A stretch of 14,697 nucleotides of DNA from Gemmatimonadota bacterium (GCA_003695865.1 RFGQ01000680.1:1-14697); one strand, 5' to 3'. Positions 6,744 to 13,946 are shown, numbered from the stretch's first letter. A program made the numbers and translations. Notes: generated by a model from the letters alone, not told the origin.

Positions 6744-7193
6744 ATGGCCTACTGGCTGATGAAGTCCGAGCCCGACGTGTATTCGATCGACGACCTTGCC
6801 CGCGACGGCACGACGTGCTGGGACGGCGTGCGCAACTTTCAGGCGCGCAACCACATGAAGACCATGAAGGTGGGCGACGAGGTGCTCTACTACCACAGCC
6901 GCCAGACGCCTCCGGCGGTGGTCGGCCGGGCACGCGTGGTCCGCGAGGCATATCCCGACCACACGCAGTTCGACGCGTCGTCGAAGTACCACGACCCCAG
7001 GGCGAGCGCCGACGCGCCGCGCTGGTTCATGGTCGACATCGAGTTCGTCGAGAAGTTCGAGCGCCCGGTGCCGTTGCCCGAGCTCAAGACGGTCCCGGCA
7101 CTCGCCGACATGGTGCTGCTCAACAACGCCCGCCTGTCGGTGCAGCCCGTGCGCCCCGAGGAGTGGCGGGCGGTGCTCGACCGGGCCCGGTAG
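6744..7193 (+). CDS. EVE-domain protein (thymocyte nuclear protein 1-like)
   Basis: This 149-residue protein consists of a single EVE domain, a PUA-like fold that in other members binds modified bases in DNA or RNA. It shows the family opening YWLMKSEPDVYSIDDL, then WDGVRNFQARNHMK (residues 31-44), a GDEVLYYHS strand and, near the end, LADMVLLNNARLSVQPV. The length is typical of bacterial stand-alone members. The ATG at 6744 has GAGGAG six bases upstream. It stands alone between the M24 gene (153 bp upstream) and the cytochrome gene; no restriction or modification gene lies nearby, so a housekeeping RNA- or DNA-base reading role is as likely as defence. The exact ligand is unknown. Confidence 0.93.
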   Translation: MAYWLMKSEPDVYSIDDLARDGTTCWDGVRNFQARNHMKTMKVGDEVLYYHSRQTPPAVVGRARVVREAYPDHTQFDASSKYHDPRASADAPRWFMVDIEFVEKFERPVPLPELKTVPALADMVLLNNARLSVQPVRPEEWRAVLDRAR

Positions 7194-7277
7194 ACGCCGC
7201 ACCGCCCCCCCTGTGTCGGGCGTTCGCCGGTCCTCGCTCTGCTACGTCCCCTCTTCTTCCGGGTTGGACCCGCAGCA

Positions 7278-7296
7278 CGCCGGGTTCCTCCCGGCG
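7278..7296 (+). terminator. Hairpin in the EVE-cytochrome gap
   Basis: CGCCGGG (7278-7284) and CCCGGCG (7290-7296) form a perfect 7-bp stem with a five-base loop. No T-tract follows. It may end EVE-gene transcription. A second small perfect hairpin, CCGTAG-TGT-CTACGG, lies at 7320-7334. Confidence 0.3.
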
Positions 7297-7391
7297 CTCG
7301 TGGTCAACGCGGGGCCGCGCCGTAGTGTCTACGGTGGGAGGAACGCATCCATGCCGGCCCGGTCGTGGGCCGCGAGAACAGGAGTCCCGTT

Positions 7392-8153
7392 GTGAGTGGT
7401 TTCGGACGACGTGTGGTGGTTGTGGGGGCGGCGGCCCTGGTCCTGTCGGTCCCGCGGCCGGGTTCGGCGCAGATCCCCGACGAGTTCACCAACCTGAAGG
7501 TGCCGCCCGAAGACATCGAGCAACGCGACCTGCTGAACGTGATGCGCGGCTTCTCGATCGGGCTCGACGTGCGCTGCACCTACTGTCACGTGGGCGAGGA
7601 GGGGCAGCCGTTGAGCACCTACGACTTCGCCTCGGACGAGAAGCCCGAGAAGCGTAAGGCGCGGGAGATGATGCGCATGGTGAACCATATCAACGAGACG
7701 GTGCTCACCGCGTTGCCCGACCGCAGTGAGCCCAACGTCTCCGTGACGTGCGCCACCTGCCATGCGGGGCGCCCCCGGCCGAGTTCTCTGGAAGAAGAGA
7801 TGATGTGGGCCTACGAGGACGGCGGTGTCGAGGCACTGACCCGGCGCTACCGGGAACTCCGTGAGCGGTACTACGGGCTGGGGACGCTGAACTTCGGTTC
7901 GGCGCCGCTCGACAACGTGGCCCAGATGCTCGGCGGCCCCCCGCGGCAGGACCTCGAGGCTGCGCTCGCGGTCACGGACCTGAATCTCGAGTACCATCCG
8001 GACTCGGGCACGACGCTGACGCTGCGCGGGCAGGCGCTCGCGGGTCTGGGGCGCACCGACGAGGCCATCCGGTCGCTCGAGCGTGCCCTGGAGCTGAACC
8101 CGCGCAACCGCTTCGCCGAGCGGCTCCTTCAGCAGCTCCGCGGCGGCGGATGA
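7392..8153 (+). CDS. Exported diheme c-type cytochrome with TPR (reaction-centre cytochrome subunit-like)
   Basis: This 253-residue periplasmic cytochrome has a signal peptide (about 5-26, ending GSAQ) and two haem-binding motifs, CTYCH (62-66) and CATCH (120-124). The stretch VMRGFSIGLDVRCTYCHVG, and a Met-rich helix (MMRMVNHIN, 93-101) ahead of the second motif, match the CytoC_RC pattern in which a Met from a preceding helix is the sixth haem ligand. Photosynthetic members have four haems; this has two, as in the many non-phototrophic relatives. The C-terminal part (about 180-250) ends in a TPR-like pair (RGQALAGLGRTDEAIRSLERALELNP) suited to protein contact. The GTG at 7392 is preferred because AGGAG lies seven bases upstream; a GTG at 7365 lacks this. 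The electron-transfer partner is unknown and no photosynthesis gene is visible. Confidence 0.9.
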   Translation: MSGFGRRVVVVGAAALVLSVPRPGSAQIPDEFTNLKVPPEDIEQRDLLNVMRGFSIGLDVRCTYCHVGEEGQPLSTYDFASDEKPEKRKAREMMRMVNHINETVLTALPDRSEPNVSVTCATCHAGRPRPSSLEEEMMWAYEDGGVEALTRRYRELRERYYGLGTLNFGSAPLDNVAQMLGGPPRQDLEAALAVTDLNLEYHPDSGTTLTLRGQALAGLGRTDEAIRSLERALELNPRNRFAERLLQQLRGGG

Positions 8154-8175
8154 GGACGGCGTCCGAACGTCGCCG

Positions 8176-9285
8176 CTAGCGGACCGTCGCGCCGGGAGTC
8201 GAGCCGGCGGTGCCCGCCGCCTCCGCCATCCAGGTCTCGATGGGGGTGGTACGCTTCAGCTCACGCGGACGCAGCCGAAACCAGCGCGCGACCAGCAAGG
8301 TCTCGGCCGCTTCTTCGGGGCGCAGGCCGGCGGGACCGGCGTCGGGTTCGCCCAGTACGCGTTCGATGCGTGCGCAGGCGCGTCGCCTCGCCGCCGCACT
8401 GCGGGGGTGCGGCAAGTCGTCCCGGATGCGGCCTCGGCGGATCACGTAGATGCGGTCGTCGCCCGCGAAGCCGGGCACCCGGTAGACGAACGAGAGGCTG
8501 GCGACCCGTCCGCGGAAGGCGGCGAGCTGCTGCTGGAACGACGCCAGGCGTTCGAGCCGGTCGCGGAGCTGCGCCGCGTACTCGAAATCGCGCCGCGCGG
8601 CCGCGGCTCGCATGGCGCGCTCCACCCGCTCCAGTGGACCCCTGCCCCGTCCCTCCAGGAACGCGCGCGCCTCGCGCACGCGCTCGGCGTAAGCCGCCGC
8701 CGACGTGGATCCGCAGCAGGGCGCCAGGCAGGTGCCCAGCTCGGCGCGCAGGCAGAGCGGCGTGCGGCCGCCTTCGAAGAACTCCATCTGATCGTCGAAG
8801 GCGACGGGTGTGGTGGCCGGGCAGTCGCGAAGCCCCACCACGTGCACCAGCTCCCGTACGGTACGGCCCACGTCGCCCACACGCGGGAACGGCCCGAAGT
8901 AGAGTGAGCCGTCGGGCACGACGCGCGTCACCGGCACCACCCGCGGCGCACGCTCTTCGAGGGTGAGCTTGACGAAGGCGTAGATGCGCTTGCGCTTGTG
9001 CTGCACGTTGAATCGGGGGCGCCAGCGCTGGATGGCCTTCATTTCGGTGACCAGCGCGGCGAATTCGTTTGGGATGTAGTCCCACTCGATGCGCGCCGTC
9101 TCGTGCATCAGACGTTGCGCCTTCTCGCCCGGGCCCGCGCGAAAGTACGACAGCAGCCGCGTGCGGACGCGAATCGACTTGCCGACGTACAGCAGCCCCC
9201 CCTCGGCGTCGAACATGCGGTACACACCGGGCCGATTCTCGGCGTGCGTACGCACGTGCTCACGCAGGGCGGTGGAGGGCGTCAT
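8176..9285 (-). CDS. UvrC N-terminal-half nuclease (Cho-like, GIY-YIG)
   Basis: This 369-residue protein corresponds to the N-terminal half of the excision-repair nuclease UvrC. In order it has a GIY-YIG domain (GVY at 20-22, YVG at 33-35, catalytic-type Arg in KSIRVRTRL, Glu at about 81, then RPRFN), a Cys cluster (C154, C178, C186, C190, plus C191) in the UvrC context LCLRAELGTCLAPC, and a UVR helical pair (about 218-252, RRDFEYAAQLRDRLERL) of the kind that binds UvrB. The C-terminal RNase H-like endonuclease and helix-hairpin-helix domains of UvrC are absent. This resembles Cho, which makes the 3' incision at bulky lesions, though with about 70 extra C-terminal residues and the UVR domain. 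The ATG start is clear but its Shine-Dalgarno is weak. It converges on the cytochrome gene with a 22-bp gap. Confidence 0.88.
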   Translation of the reverse strand: MTPSTALREHVRTHAENRPGVYRMFDAEGGLLYVGKSIRVRTRLLSYFRAGPGEKAQRLMHETARIEWDYIPNEFAALVTEMKAIQRWRPRFNVQHKRKRIYAFVKLTLEERAPRVVPVTRVVPDGSLYFGPFPRVGDVGRTVRELVHVVGLRDCPATTPVAFDDQMEFFEGGRTPLCLRAELGTCLAPCCGSTSAAAYAERVREARAFLEGRGRGPLERVERAMRAAAARRDFEYAAQLRDRLERLASFQQQLAAFRGRVASLSFVYRVPGFAGDDRIYVIRRGRIRDDLPHPRSAAARRRACARIERVLGEPDAGPAGLRPEEAAETLLVARWFRLRPRELKRTTPIETWMAEAAGTAGSTPGATVR

Positions 9286-9429
9286 GGAAGAACGGACCTT
9301 CGCTTTTTCTTCGTGTCGGCGCCGCGGAACCTAGGGCCGAGAGCGCCCCTGGGCAACGCGCGGTGGACGCGGAGGTGGCGCGGAGGGTGGAGCGGCGCCG
9401 CCTGCGGGCGCCCGCGGCCCATCGGCGCA

Positions 9430-9459
9430 TTGCCCCGCGCCCCTGTGCCCCGCTAACGT
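9430..9459 (+). promoter_or_regulatory. Candidate leaderless promoter of the HD phosphohydrolase gene
   Basis: TTGCCC (9430-9435) and TAACGT (9454-9459, fitting TANNNT) are 18 bp apart and end only five bases before the ATG at 9465, which has no Shine-Dalgarno. Transcription would begin at or within a base or two of the start codon. Both boxes are imperfect, so this is tentative. Confidence 0.3.
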
Positions 9460-9464
9460 CGCCC

Positions 9465-10760
9465 ATGCCCATCGACGAAACCGCGATGCGGGTCGTGCGC
9501 GACCCCCTGTGGAACACGATCCGCCTCGACGAGACGGCGGTGCGGATCATCGACACCGCCGCCTTTCAGCGCCTCCGCTACATCCGGCAGCTCGGCTTCG
9601 CGCACCTCGTTTACCCCGGTGCGACGCACACCCGCTTCGACCACGCGCTGGGGGCTTACCATCTGGCGCGCAAGGCGCTGCGCACGCTCGGCGAACGACA
9701 GCCCGGCCTGCCCGCGGAAGTGTGGCGAGGCTCCCGGCTCGTGTCGTACGCGCTCCTGCTCCACGACATCGGGCACTACGCCTTCTCGCACGCGCTCGAG
9801 GAACTCGAGTCCGACCTGCTGCCCGGCGACCACGAACTCGTGAGCGCACGCTTCTTCGAGTCGCCCGAGCTCAAGGCCGCGCTCGAAGCGCTGGCCGGCG
9901 ACGCTGCCGAACGCATCTTCGGTCTCATCCGCGGCACGAGCGACGCGCCGGTGCGCGGTCTCGTGTCGGGGGGGTTGGACCTCGACAAGATGGAATACCT
10001 GCGCCGCGACGCCCGCTTCTGCGGCGTTCCCTACGGCGAAGTGGACGTGGACCGCCTCATCAGCGGGCTGGTCATGCTCGAGGATCCGGAGACCGGGCGC
10101 TGGGAGGTGGGCGTGGAGGAGAAGGCGGTCGCGGCGCTCGAGAGCCTGCTGTTCGCCAAGTATCAGATGTTCCGCAACGTGTACTGGCACCACGCCGTGC
10201 GGGCGGCGACGAGCCTGTACAAGCGGATCGTGGACGAGGCGGTACGCACCGATCTGATCGACCCCGAAGAGCTGATCGGCCCCACCGACGAAGAGCTGCT
10301 CTTCGAGATCTCGCGTCGGGCGGCGGTGGAAGACAGCGAGGGAGCCGAGCGCATCGCGACGCGCTGGCTCCCGGCGCTGCGCGCACGCCGCCTCCCCAAA
10401 CGCGCGCTCGAGATGACCGCAGCCGAGCTCGGCGACCGCACGCTCGAGGACTGGGCCGCGACCGACACACCCTTCCGCCGCCGGGTCGAAGATCAGCTCG
10501 CGGCCGAACTCGACCTGGAGCCCGGAGAGGTCGTCATCGACTTTCCGGGCAAGCGGGCGATGTTCCAGCTCGACACGCTCCTGCTGCGGCGCGACGGGCG
10601 CGTCGAGCGCCTCGGCGGGCAGGGCCTCCCGGGTCTGATCGACCTGCCACGCATGGCCCGGGAGCTCTATCGGACCGCGAGGGTGCTGCGCATCTTCACG
10701 TTCGAACGCCGGCGCATCGACCCCGACCGCGTCCTCTCCCGGATCACGCGCCCCGCCTGA
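9465..10760 (+). CDS. HD-domain phosphohydrolase (YdhJ/SAMHD1-like)
   Basis: This 431-residue cytoplasmic metal-dependent phosphohydrolase belongs to the dGTPase/SAMHD1-related HD superfamily. The opening matches the family: VRDPLWNTIRLDETAVRIIDT, then FQRLRYIRQLG and HLVYPGATHTRFDHALG (H55, H60). The metal-binding HD pair is in LLHDIGHYAFSHALE (H100, D101; H104 and H109 also kept), and the last ligand region is GGLDLDKMEYLRRDARFCG (D172/D174). Members act on nucleotides, often dNTPs, but the substrate is not evident here. The long frame is open further upstream, but the family start is the ATG at 9465. It is divergent from the Cho-like gene (179 bp apart), and its last 17 bp overlap the convergent phosphatase gene. 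Confidence 0.92.
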   Translation: MPIDETAMRVVRDPLWNTIRLDETAVRIIDTAAFQRLRYIRQLGFAHLVYPGATHTRFDHALGAYHLARKALRTLGERQPGLPAEVWRGSRLVSYALLLHDIGHYAFSHALEELESDLLPGDHELVSARFFESPELKAALEALAGDAAERIFGLIRGTSDAPVRGLVSGGLDLDKMEYLRRDARFCGVPYGEVDVDRLISGLVMLEDPETGRWEVGVEEKAVAALESLLFAKYQMFRNVYWHHAVRAATSLYKRIVDEAVRTDLIDPEELIGPTDEELLFEISRRAAVEDSEGAERIATRWLPALRARRLPKRALEMTAAELGDRTLEDWAATDTPFRRRVEDQLAAELDLEPGEVVIDFPGKRAMFQLDTLLLRRDGRVERLGGQGLPGLIDLPRMARELYRTARVLRIFTFERRRIDPDRVLSRITRPA

Positions 10761-11532
10761 ACACCGTCAGCGCAGGGTCCGGAACGGCGGGCGACACGAA
10801 GCCGACCACGGCGGTCGCGTCGTCGCGAGGTCCCGTCCGGCGCGCGCGTCCCACCAGGGCCTCCGCGGCGCGGCGGGCGCGGGCGGCTCCGGCCAGCACT
10901 TGGGCCATCGCGTCGTCGCTCAGGGGCTCCCAGAGTCCGTCCGTGCAGAGCAGGAAGCGGTCGCCCGCACGCACGTCGATGAGGCGCACGTCACATGCGG
11001 GTGGGTCGACGTCGCCGGCCCCCAACGAGCGCGTGAGCGCGTTGCGCCACGGGTGGGTCCGCGCCGCCTCGGCCGACAGGCGGCCCGCACGCACCCAGGC
11101 GGCGACCTGAGTGTGGTCGGTGGTGAGCAGGGTCAGGCGTCCGTCCCGCAGCAGGTAGGCCCGACTGTCGCCCACGTGCCCGACCACTGCGCGTCCGACC
11201 TCGAGGTCGAGCGCGAGGATCGTCAGGGTGGTGCCCATCCCGGGCTGCCCCGGGGGGCGGCGCTCGGCGTCGAGCAGCGCCCGGTGAGTGCGCGAGACCG
11301 CTTGGGCCATTCGTTCGCCCGGGTCTCGCTCCCATAGTGCCGGAGGCGAGGCCAGATCGCCCAGCACGCTACGCACCGCGAGGTGCGAGGCGACGTCGCC
11401 CGCCGGGCACCCTCCGAGGCCGTCGGCGACCACGAGCAGCGCCCGCTTGCGGTCTATCCCCGCCGCGTCCTCGGACCGTGTGTGGTGCAGGCCGACGGCG
11501 CGTCTGAAGCAGGCGTCGAGGGTGAGCGACAT
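10744..11532 (-). CDS. PP2C/PPM-type serine/threonine protein phosphatase
   Basis: This 262-residue soluble phosphatase carries the PPM core: HTRSEDAAG (17-25) in place of the usual R..NED, VVADGLGG (34-41), GMGTT (98-102), VGHVGDSRAYLLRDG (117-131), TTDHT, TRSLGAG (167-173), FLLCTDGLWEPL (193-204) and GPRDDATAVV (234-243), where the final motif has DD for the usual DN. The metal-binding aspartates (D37, D198, D237) are retained, so it should be active and would reverse Hanks-type kinase phosphorylation; no kinase gene is visible here. The ATG at 11532, with GGAGAGG just upstream, is chosen over a longer frame that starts within the upstream regulatory gap. Its 3' end overlaps the convergent HD gene by 17 bp. 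There are no membrane helices. Confidence 0.92.
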   Translation of the reverse strand: MSLTLDACFRRAVGLHHTRSEDAAGIDRKRALLVVADGLGGCPAGDVASHLAVRSVLGDLASPPALWERDPGERMAQAVSRTHRALLDAERRPPGQPGMGTTLTILALDLEVGRAVVGHVGDSRAYLLRDGRLTLLTTDHTQVAAWVRAGRLSAEAARTHPWRNALTRSLGAGDVDPPACDVRLIDVRAGDRFLLCTDGLWEPLSDDAMAQVLAGAARARRAAEALVGRARRTGPRDDATAVVGFVSPAVPDPALTVFRRGA

Positions 11533-11880
11533 CGGCCTCTCCGAGGGTGTGTGATGACCGGCGGCAACGTACGGCGGCCGCCGCGGTGTCGAAACCGTCG
11601 CGGTACGGGAACCGGTTGGTGTCAGGGGGTTATTCAGGTGCGCCGCCGAGCGGCCGATACCCATCCGGAATGGCCCGGTTGCACCGGGCACCCGGCGGGC
11701 GGACGCGGGTCTGTGGGGCCGAAGACGACGGGGTCTCCGATCGGGCCGGGGCAACGGCGCGCGGCGGCGCGATTCGGCGGGTGGGTGTATCGCCGCCGAC
11801 CGAGTCGTGGACGCGTGGAGAGGCCGTAGGCCTCGGGCCGGAACATCACGCGCCCGAGTGTGTTTGATCTGGGCTGAAGG
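11533..11880. other. Long non-coding gap upstream of both the phosphatase and the sigma gene
   Basis: No gene could be supported in this stretch; frames that are open across it have no family signature and use codons unlike the neighbours. It holds two perfect hairpins: GCCCGGT-TGC-ACCGGGC at 11673-11689 and GAGGCC-GTA-GGCCTC at 11820-11834. It must contain the minus-strand phosphatase promoter, which could not be assigned with confidence (TTCGAC, 16 bp, TACGTT at about 11566-11593 is a weak candidate). Upstream control sites for the sigma gene are also possible. Confidence 0.5.
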
Positions 11881-11910
11881 CGCTTTACAAAAGCGTATCG
11901 CGTTGATACG
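11881..11910. promoter_or_regulatory. Two adjacent inverted repeats overlapping the sigma gene promoter
   Basis: CGCTTT-ACA-AAAGCG (11881-11895) covers the -35 box, and CGTATC-GCGTT-GATACG (11894-11910) covers the spacer and most of the -10. Both repeats are perfect and they share two bases. Such placement suits a repressor or activator site, but no regulator was identified. Confidence 0.4.
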
Positions 11911-11912
11911 AT
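11884..11912 (+). promoter_or_regulatory. Sigma-70 promoter of the sigma factor gene
   Basis: TTTACA (11884-11889), a 17-bp spacer and TACGAT (11907-11912; four of six to TATAAT) lie in a conspicuously AT-rich island about 115 bp before the sigma ATG. Transcription would start near 11919, leaving a leader of about 108 nt. Confidence 0.55.
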
Positions 11913-12026
11913 AAACGGCTTCGGATTTTCGGCGTCCGGTGGTGAGCCTGGAGCCGATCCGGATCGGGGGCCCTCAACAGAGCGCGACAAGCCCCCGCGC
12001 ATCGCGTTCGAGGAGATAGATCGACC

Positions 12027-12929
12027 ATGGCTACGGCAGAGACCAAGCAGCGGAAGCGCCGCGGGCGGGGCAACCCCCTCACGGGCTTCGACGCGAGCAT
12101 CGAGGAGAAGACCGCCCTCGACCAGTACCTACGGGACGTGAGCAGGCACGAGCTGATCACGCCCGAAATGGAGAAGGAACTCGGCGCGCGCGCGCAGGCG
12201 GGCGACGAAGAGGCCGTTCAGGAGCTGGCCAAGGCGAACCTGCGGTTCGTGATCAGCGTCGCCAAGAAGTATCAGAACCGCGGCGTGTCGCTGACGGACC
12301 TGATCCAGGAGGGGAACGTCGGCCTCGTCACGGCGGCGCGGAAGTTCGATCCCGATCAGGGCGTGAAGTTCATCTCGTACGCGGTGTGGTGGATCCGGCA
12401 GGCGATCCTCGCCTCGCTGGCCAACCACGGGCGCGCGGTGCGGGTGCCCCTCAACCGGGCGTCCGACCTGGCGCGCATCTTCCGTGAGAAGGAGCGCCTC
12501 AAGCAGGAGCTCAACCGTGAGCCCACGGCCGAGGAGCTGAGCAAGGCGACGGACCTGACGCCCGAGCTCATCGAGAGCCTGCAGACGCTCAACGCAGCGG
12601 AGATCCGCCTGGATGCGCCCATCGGCGACAGCGAGGACTCGCAGCTCGTCGAGCGGTTCATCACCGAGGAGGCGGCCGAGCCCGAGCAGGAGGTCGAGAG
12701 CCGGCTGCTGACCGAGACGGTGAGCGCGGCGCTGTCGACGCTCGAGGCTCGCGACGCCAAGGTGCTGAAGCTGTACTTCGGCCTGGACGGGGAGCGCGAG
12801 CACACGCTGGAGGAGATCGGCAACATGCTCGGCGTGACCCGTGAGCGGATCCGGCAGTTGCGCGACCGCGCGCTGCGGCGCCTGCGTGAGGGCGACATGG
12901 GCGACGCGCTGGAGTCGTTCGCCGCGTGA
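12027..12929 (+). CDS. RpoD/SigA-family sigma-70 factor, short form
   Basis: This 300-residue sigma factor directs RNA polymerase to -10/-35 promoters. A basic N-terminus (KQRKRRGRG, 7-15) replaces region 1.1. Region 1.2 begins at ALDQYLRDVSRHELIT (30-45), region 2 runs from NLRFVISVAKKYQNRG (71-86) through DLIQEGNVGL and KFDPDQGVKFISYAVWWIRQAI (106-127; the 2.3/2.4 promoter-melting and -10 reading helix), region 3 includes RVPLNR and REPTAEEL, and region 4.2 is the helix-turn-helix HTLEEIGNMLGVTRERIRQLRDRALRRLR (259-287). The size and missing region 1.1 match group 2 factors, and also the short primary sigma of some phyla, so primary status cannot be settled here. The ATG has AGGAGA about ten bases upstream, its own promoter at 11884-11912 and a strong terminator directly downstream. 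Confidence 0.95.
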   Translation: MATAETKQRKRRGRGNPLTGFDASIEEKTALDQYLRDVSRHELITPEMEKELGARAQAGDEEAVQELAKANLRFVISVAKKYQNRGVSLTDLIQEGNVGLVTAARKFDPDQGVKFISYAVWWIRQAILASLANHGRAVRVPLNRASDLARIFREKERLKQELNREPTAEELSKATDLTPELIESLQTLNAAEIRLDAPIGDSEDSQLVERFITEEAAEPEQEVESRLLTETVSAALSTLEARDAKVLKLYFGLDGEREHTLEEIGNMLGVTRERIRQLRDRALRRLREGDMGDALESFAA

Positions 12930-12943
12930 CGCTCGGCACCAAG

Positions 12944-12992
12944 CCCCGCCTCCCGGATGACCCCAGGGTCGCTCCGGGGGGCGGGGTTTTTT
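12944..12992 (+). terminator. Rho-independent terminator of the sigma factor gene
   Basis: A 13-bp stem (12944-12956 with 12974-12986; one G-U pair if transcribed) is followed at once by six T residues (12987-12992), 14 bp after the sigma stop. It is a textbook intrinsic terminator. The inner loop can form a further small stem (GACCC/GGGTC). Confidence 0.92.
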
Positions 12993-13017
12993 GCATTCCG
13001 GCACCGGAGGCGAAGCT

Positions 13018-13920
13018 TTGAGCGGCGCGCTGGCCGGCATGGTGCACATGGTCCGCGGTGGCGTCTACACGGTGGTGACCGACGACGGTACGCTGGTCGA
13101 AGCCAGCCTGCGGGGGCGCCTCAAGCAGCAGACGCGGGAGGGTGACCAGGTCGTGATCGGCGACCGCGTCCACCTGGGACTCCAGGAAGGCGGCGCCTAC
13201 ACGATCGAGGCGGTCGAACCGCGGCGCACCCGCATCGCCCGCACGCGCGGAGGCGGCCATCGGCCCCGGGTGCTGGTCGCCAACGCCGACCGGCTGCTTG
13301 CCGTGATGGCCGGCGCCGACCCGAGCCCCCGGCAGGAGGTGCTCGACCGGCTTCTCGTGGCCGGAGAGGCCGGCGGTGTGGAGCCCGTCGTGGTCCTCAA
13401 CAAGGTCGACCTGCCCGGCGGTCGTGAAGTGGCCGACCGGCTGGCGGCCGTGTACGGGAAGGTGGGCTACCGGGTGGTCGAGGCGAGCGCCCTCACCCGC
13501 GAGGGTCTCGACGACCTGCGCGCCGTCGTGTGCGACGGGCTCTCCGCGATGGCGGGCCCTTCGGGCGTGGGAAAGTCGTCGCTGGCGAACGCCCTCGAAC
13601 CCGCCCTCGAGCTGCGCACGGGCGAGCTCTCGCGCAAGCTCGGTCGGGGCCGGCACACGACCGTCACCAGTCGCCTGATCCGGCTGTCGTGCGGGGGGCT
13701 GCTCGCCGATACGCCCGGGTTCAGCGACGTGGGGCTGTGGGGCGTCCCCCCCGACGAGCTCGACCTCTACTTCCCCGAGATGCGCGCACTCCGAGAGGCC
13801 TGCCGTTTCAGAGGGTGCACGCACTTGCACGAGCCCGGCTGCGCCGTGCGCGATGCGCTCGACGCGGGCGAGATCGACCCGGGGCGCTACCGCAGCTACC
13901 GGACCCTGTTCGAGGGCTGA
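13018..13920 (+). CDS. rsgA: Small ribosomal subunit biogenesis GTPase RsgA
   Basis: RsgA binds the immature 30S subunit and hydrolyses GTP as a checkpoint in late assembly. With the TTG start at 13018 it has 300 residues: an N-terminal OB-fold (about 8-70), then a circularly permuted GTPase domain with G4 NKVD (128-131) ahead of G1 GPSGVGKSS (180-188), the switch region GRGRHTTVTSRL (209-220), G3 DTPG (231-234), and a C-terminal zinc site C262, C267, H269, C275 (CRFRGCTHLHEPGC). This order is diagnostic of the family. The TTG is chosen because GGAGG ends seven bases upstream; the ATG codons at 13039 and 13048 lack a Shine-Dalgarno and would trim the OB-fold. Only 25 bp separate the sigma terminator's T-tract from this start, so either its promoter lies upstream or it depends on read-through. 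Confidence 0.96.
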   Translation: MSGALAGMVHMVRGGVYTVVTDDGTLVEASLRGRLKQQTREGDQVVIGDRVHLGLQEGGAYTIEAVEPRRTRIARTRGGGHRPRVLVANADRLLAVMAGADPSPRQEVLDRLLVAGEAGGVEPVVVLNKVDLPGGREVADRLAAVYGKVGYRVVEASALTREGLDDLRAVVCDGLSAMAGPSGVGKSSLANALEPALELRTGELSRKLGRGRHTTVTSRLIRLSCGGLLADTPGFSDVGLWGVPPDELDLYFPEMRALREACRFRGCTHLHEPGCAVRDALDAGEIDPGRYRSYRTLFEG

Positions 13921-13946
13921 GCCCGGACCCTGGACGAGCGCGGCGG

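Noticed and set aside
9509..11110. Long plus-strand frame overlapping the HD gene and running on past it
   Set aside because: It is Arg/Ala/Pro-rich shadow sequence in another frame of a well-supported gene, and crosses the convergent phosphatase gene.
11383..11867. Plus-strand frames of 106-148 codons in the gap before the sigma gene
   Set aside because: Arg/Gly/Pro-rich composition, no Shine-Dalgarno or recognisable motif, and they partly overlap the phosphatase gene.
12129..13830. Two long minus-strand frames opposite the sigma and rsgA genes
   Set aside because: Both are antisense to genes with clear family motifs, and one crosses the sigma terminator; no recognisable protein features.
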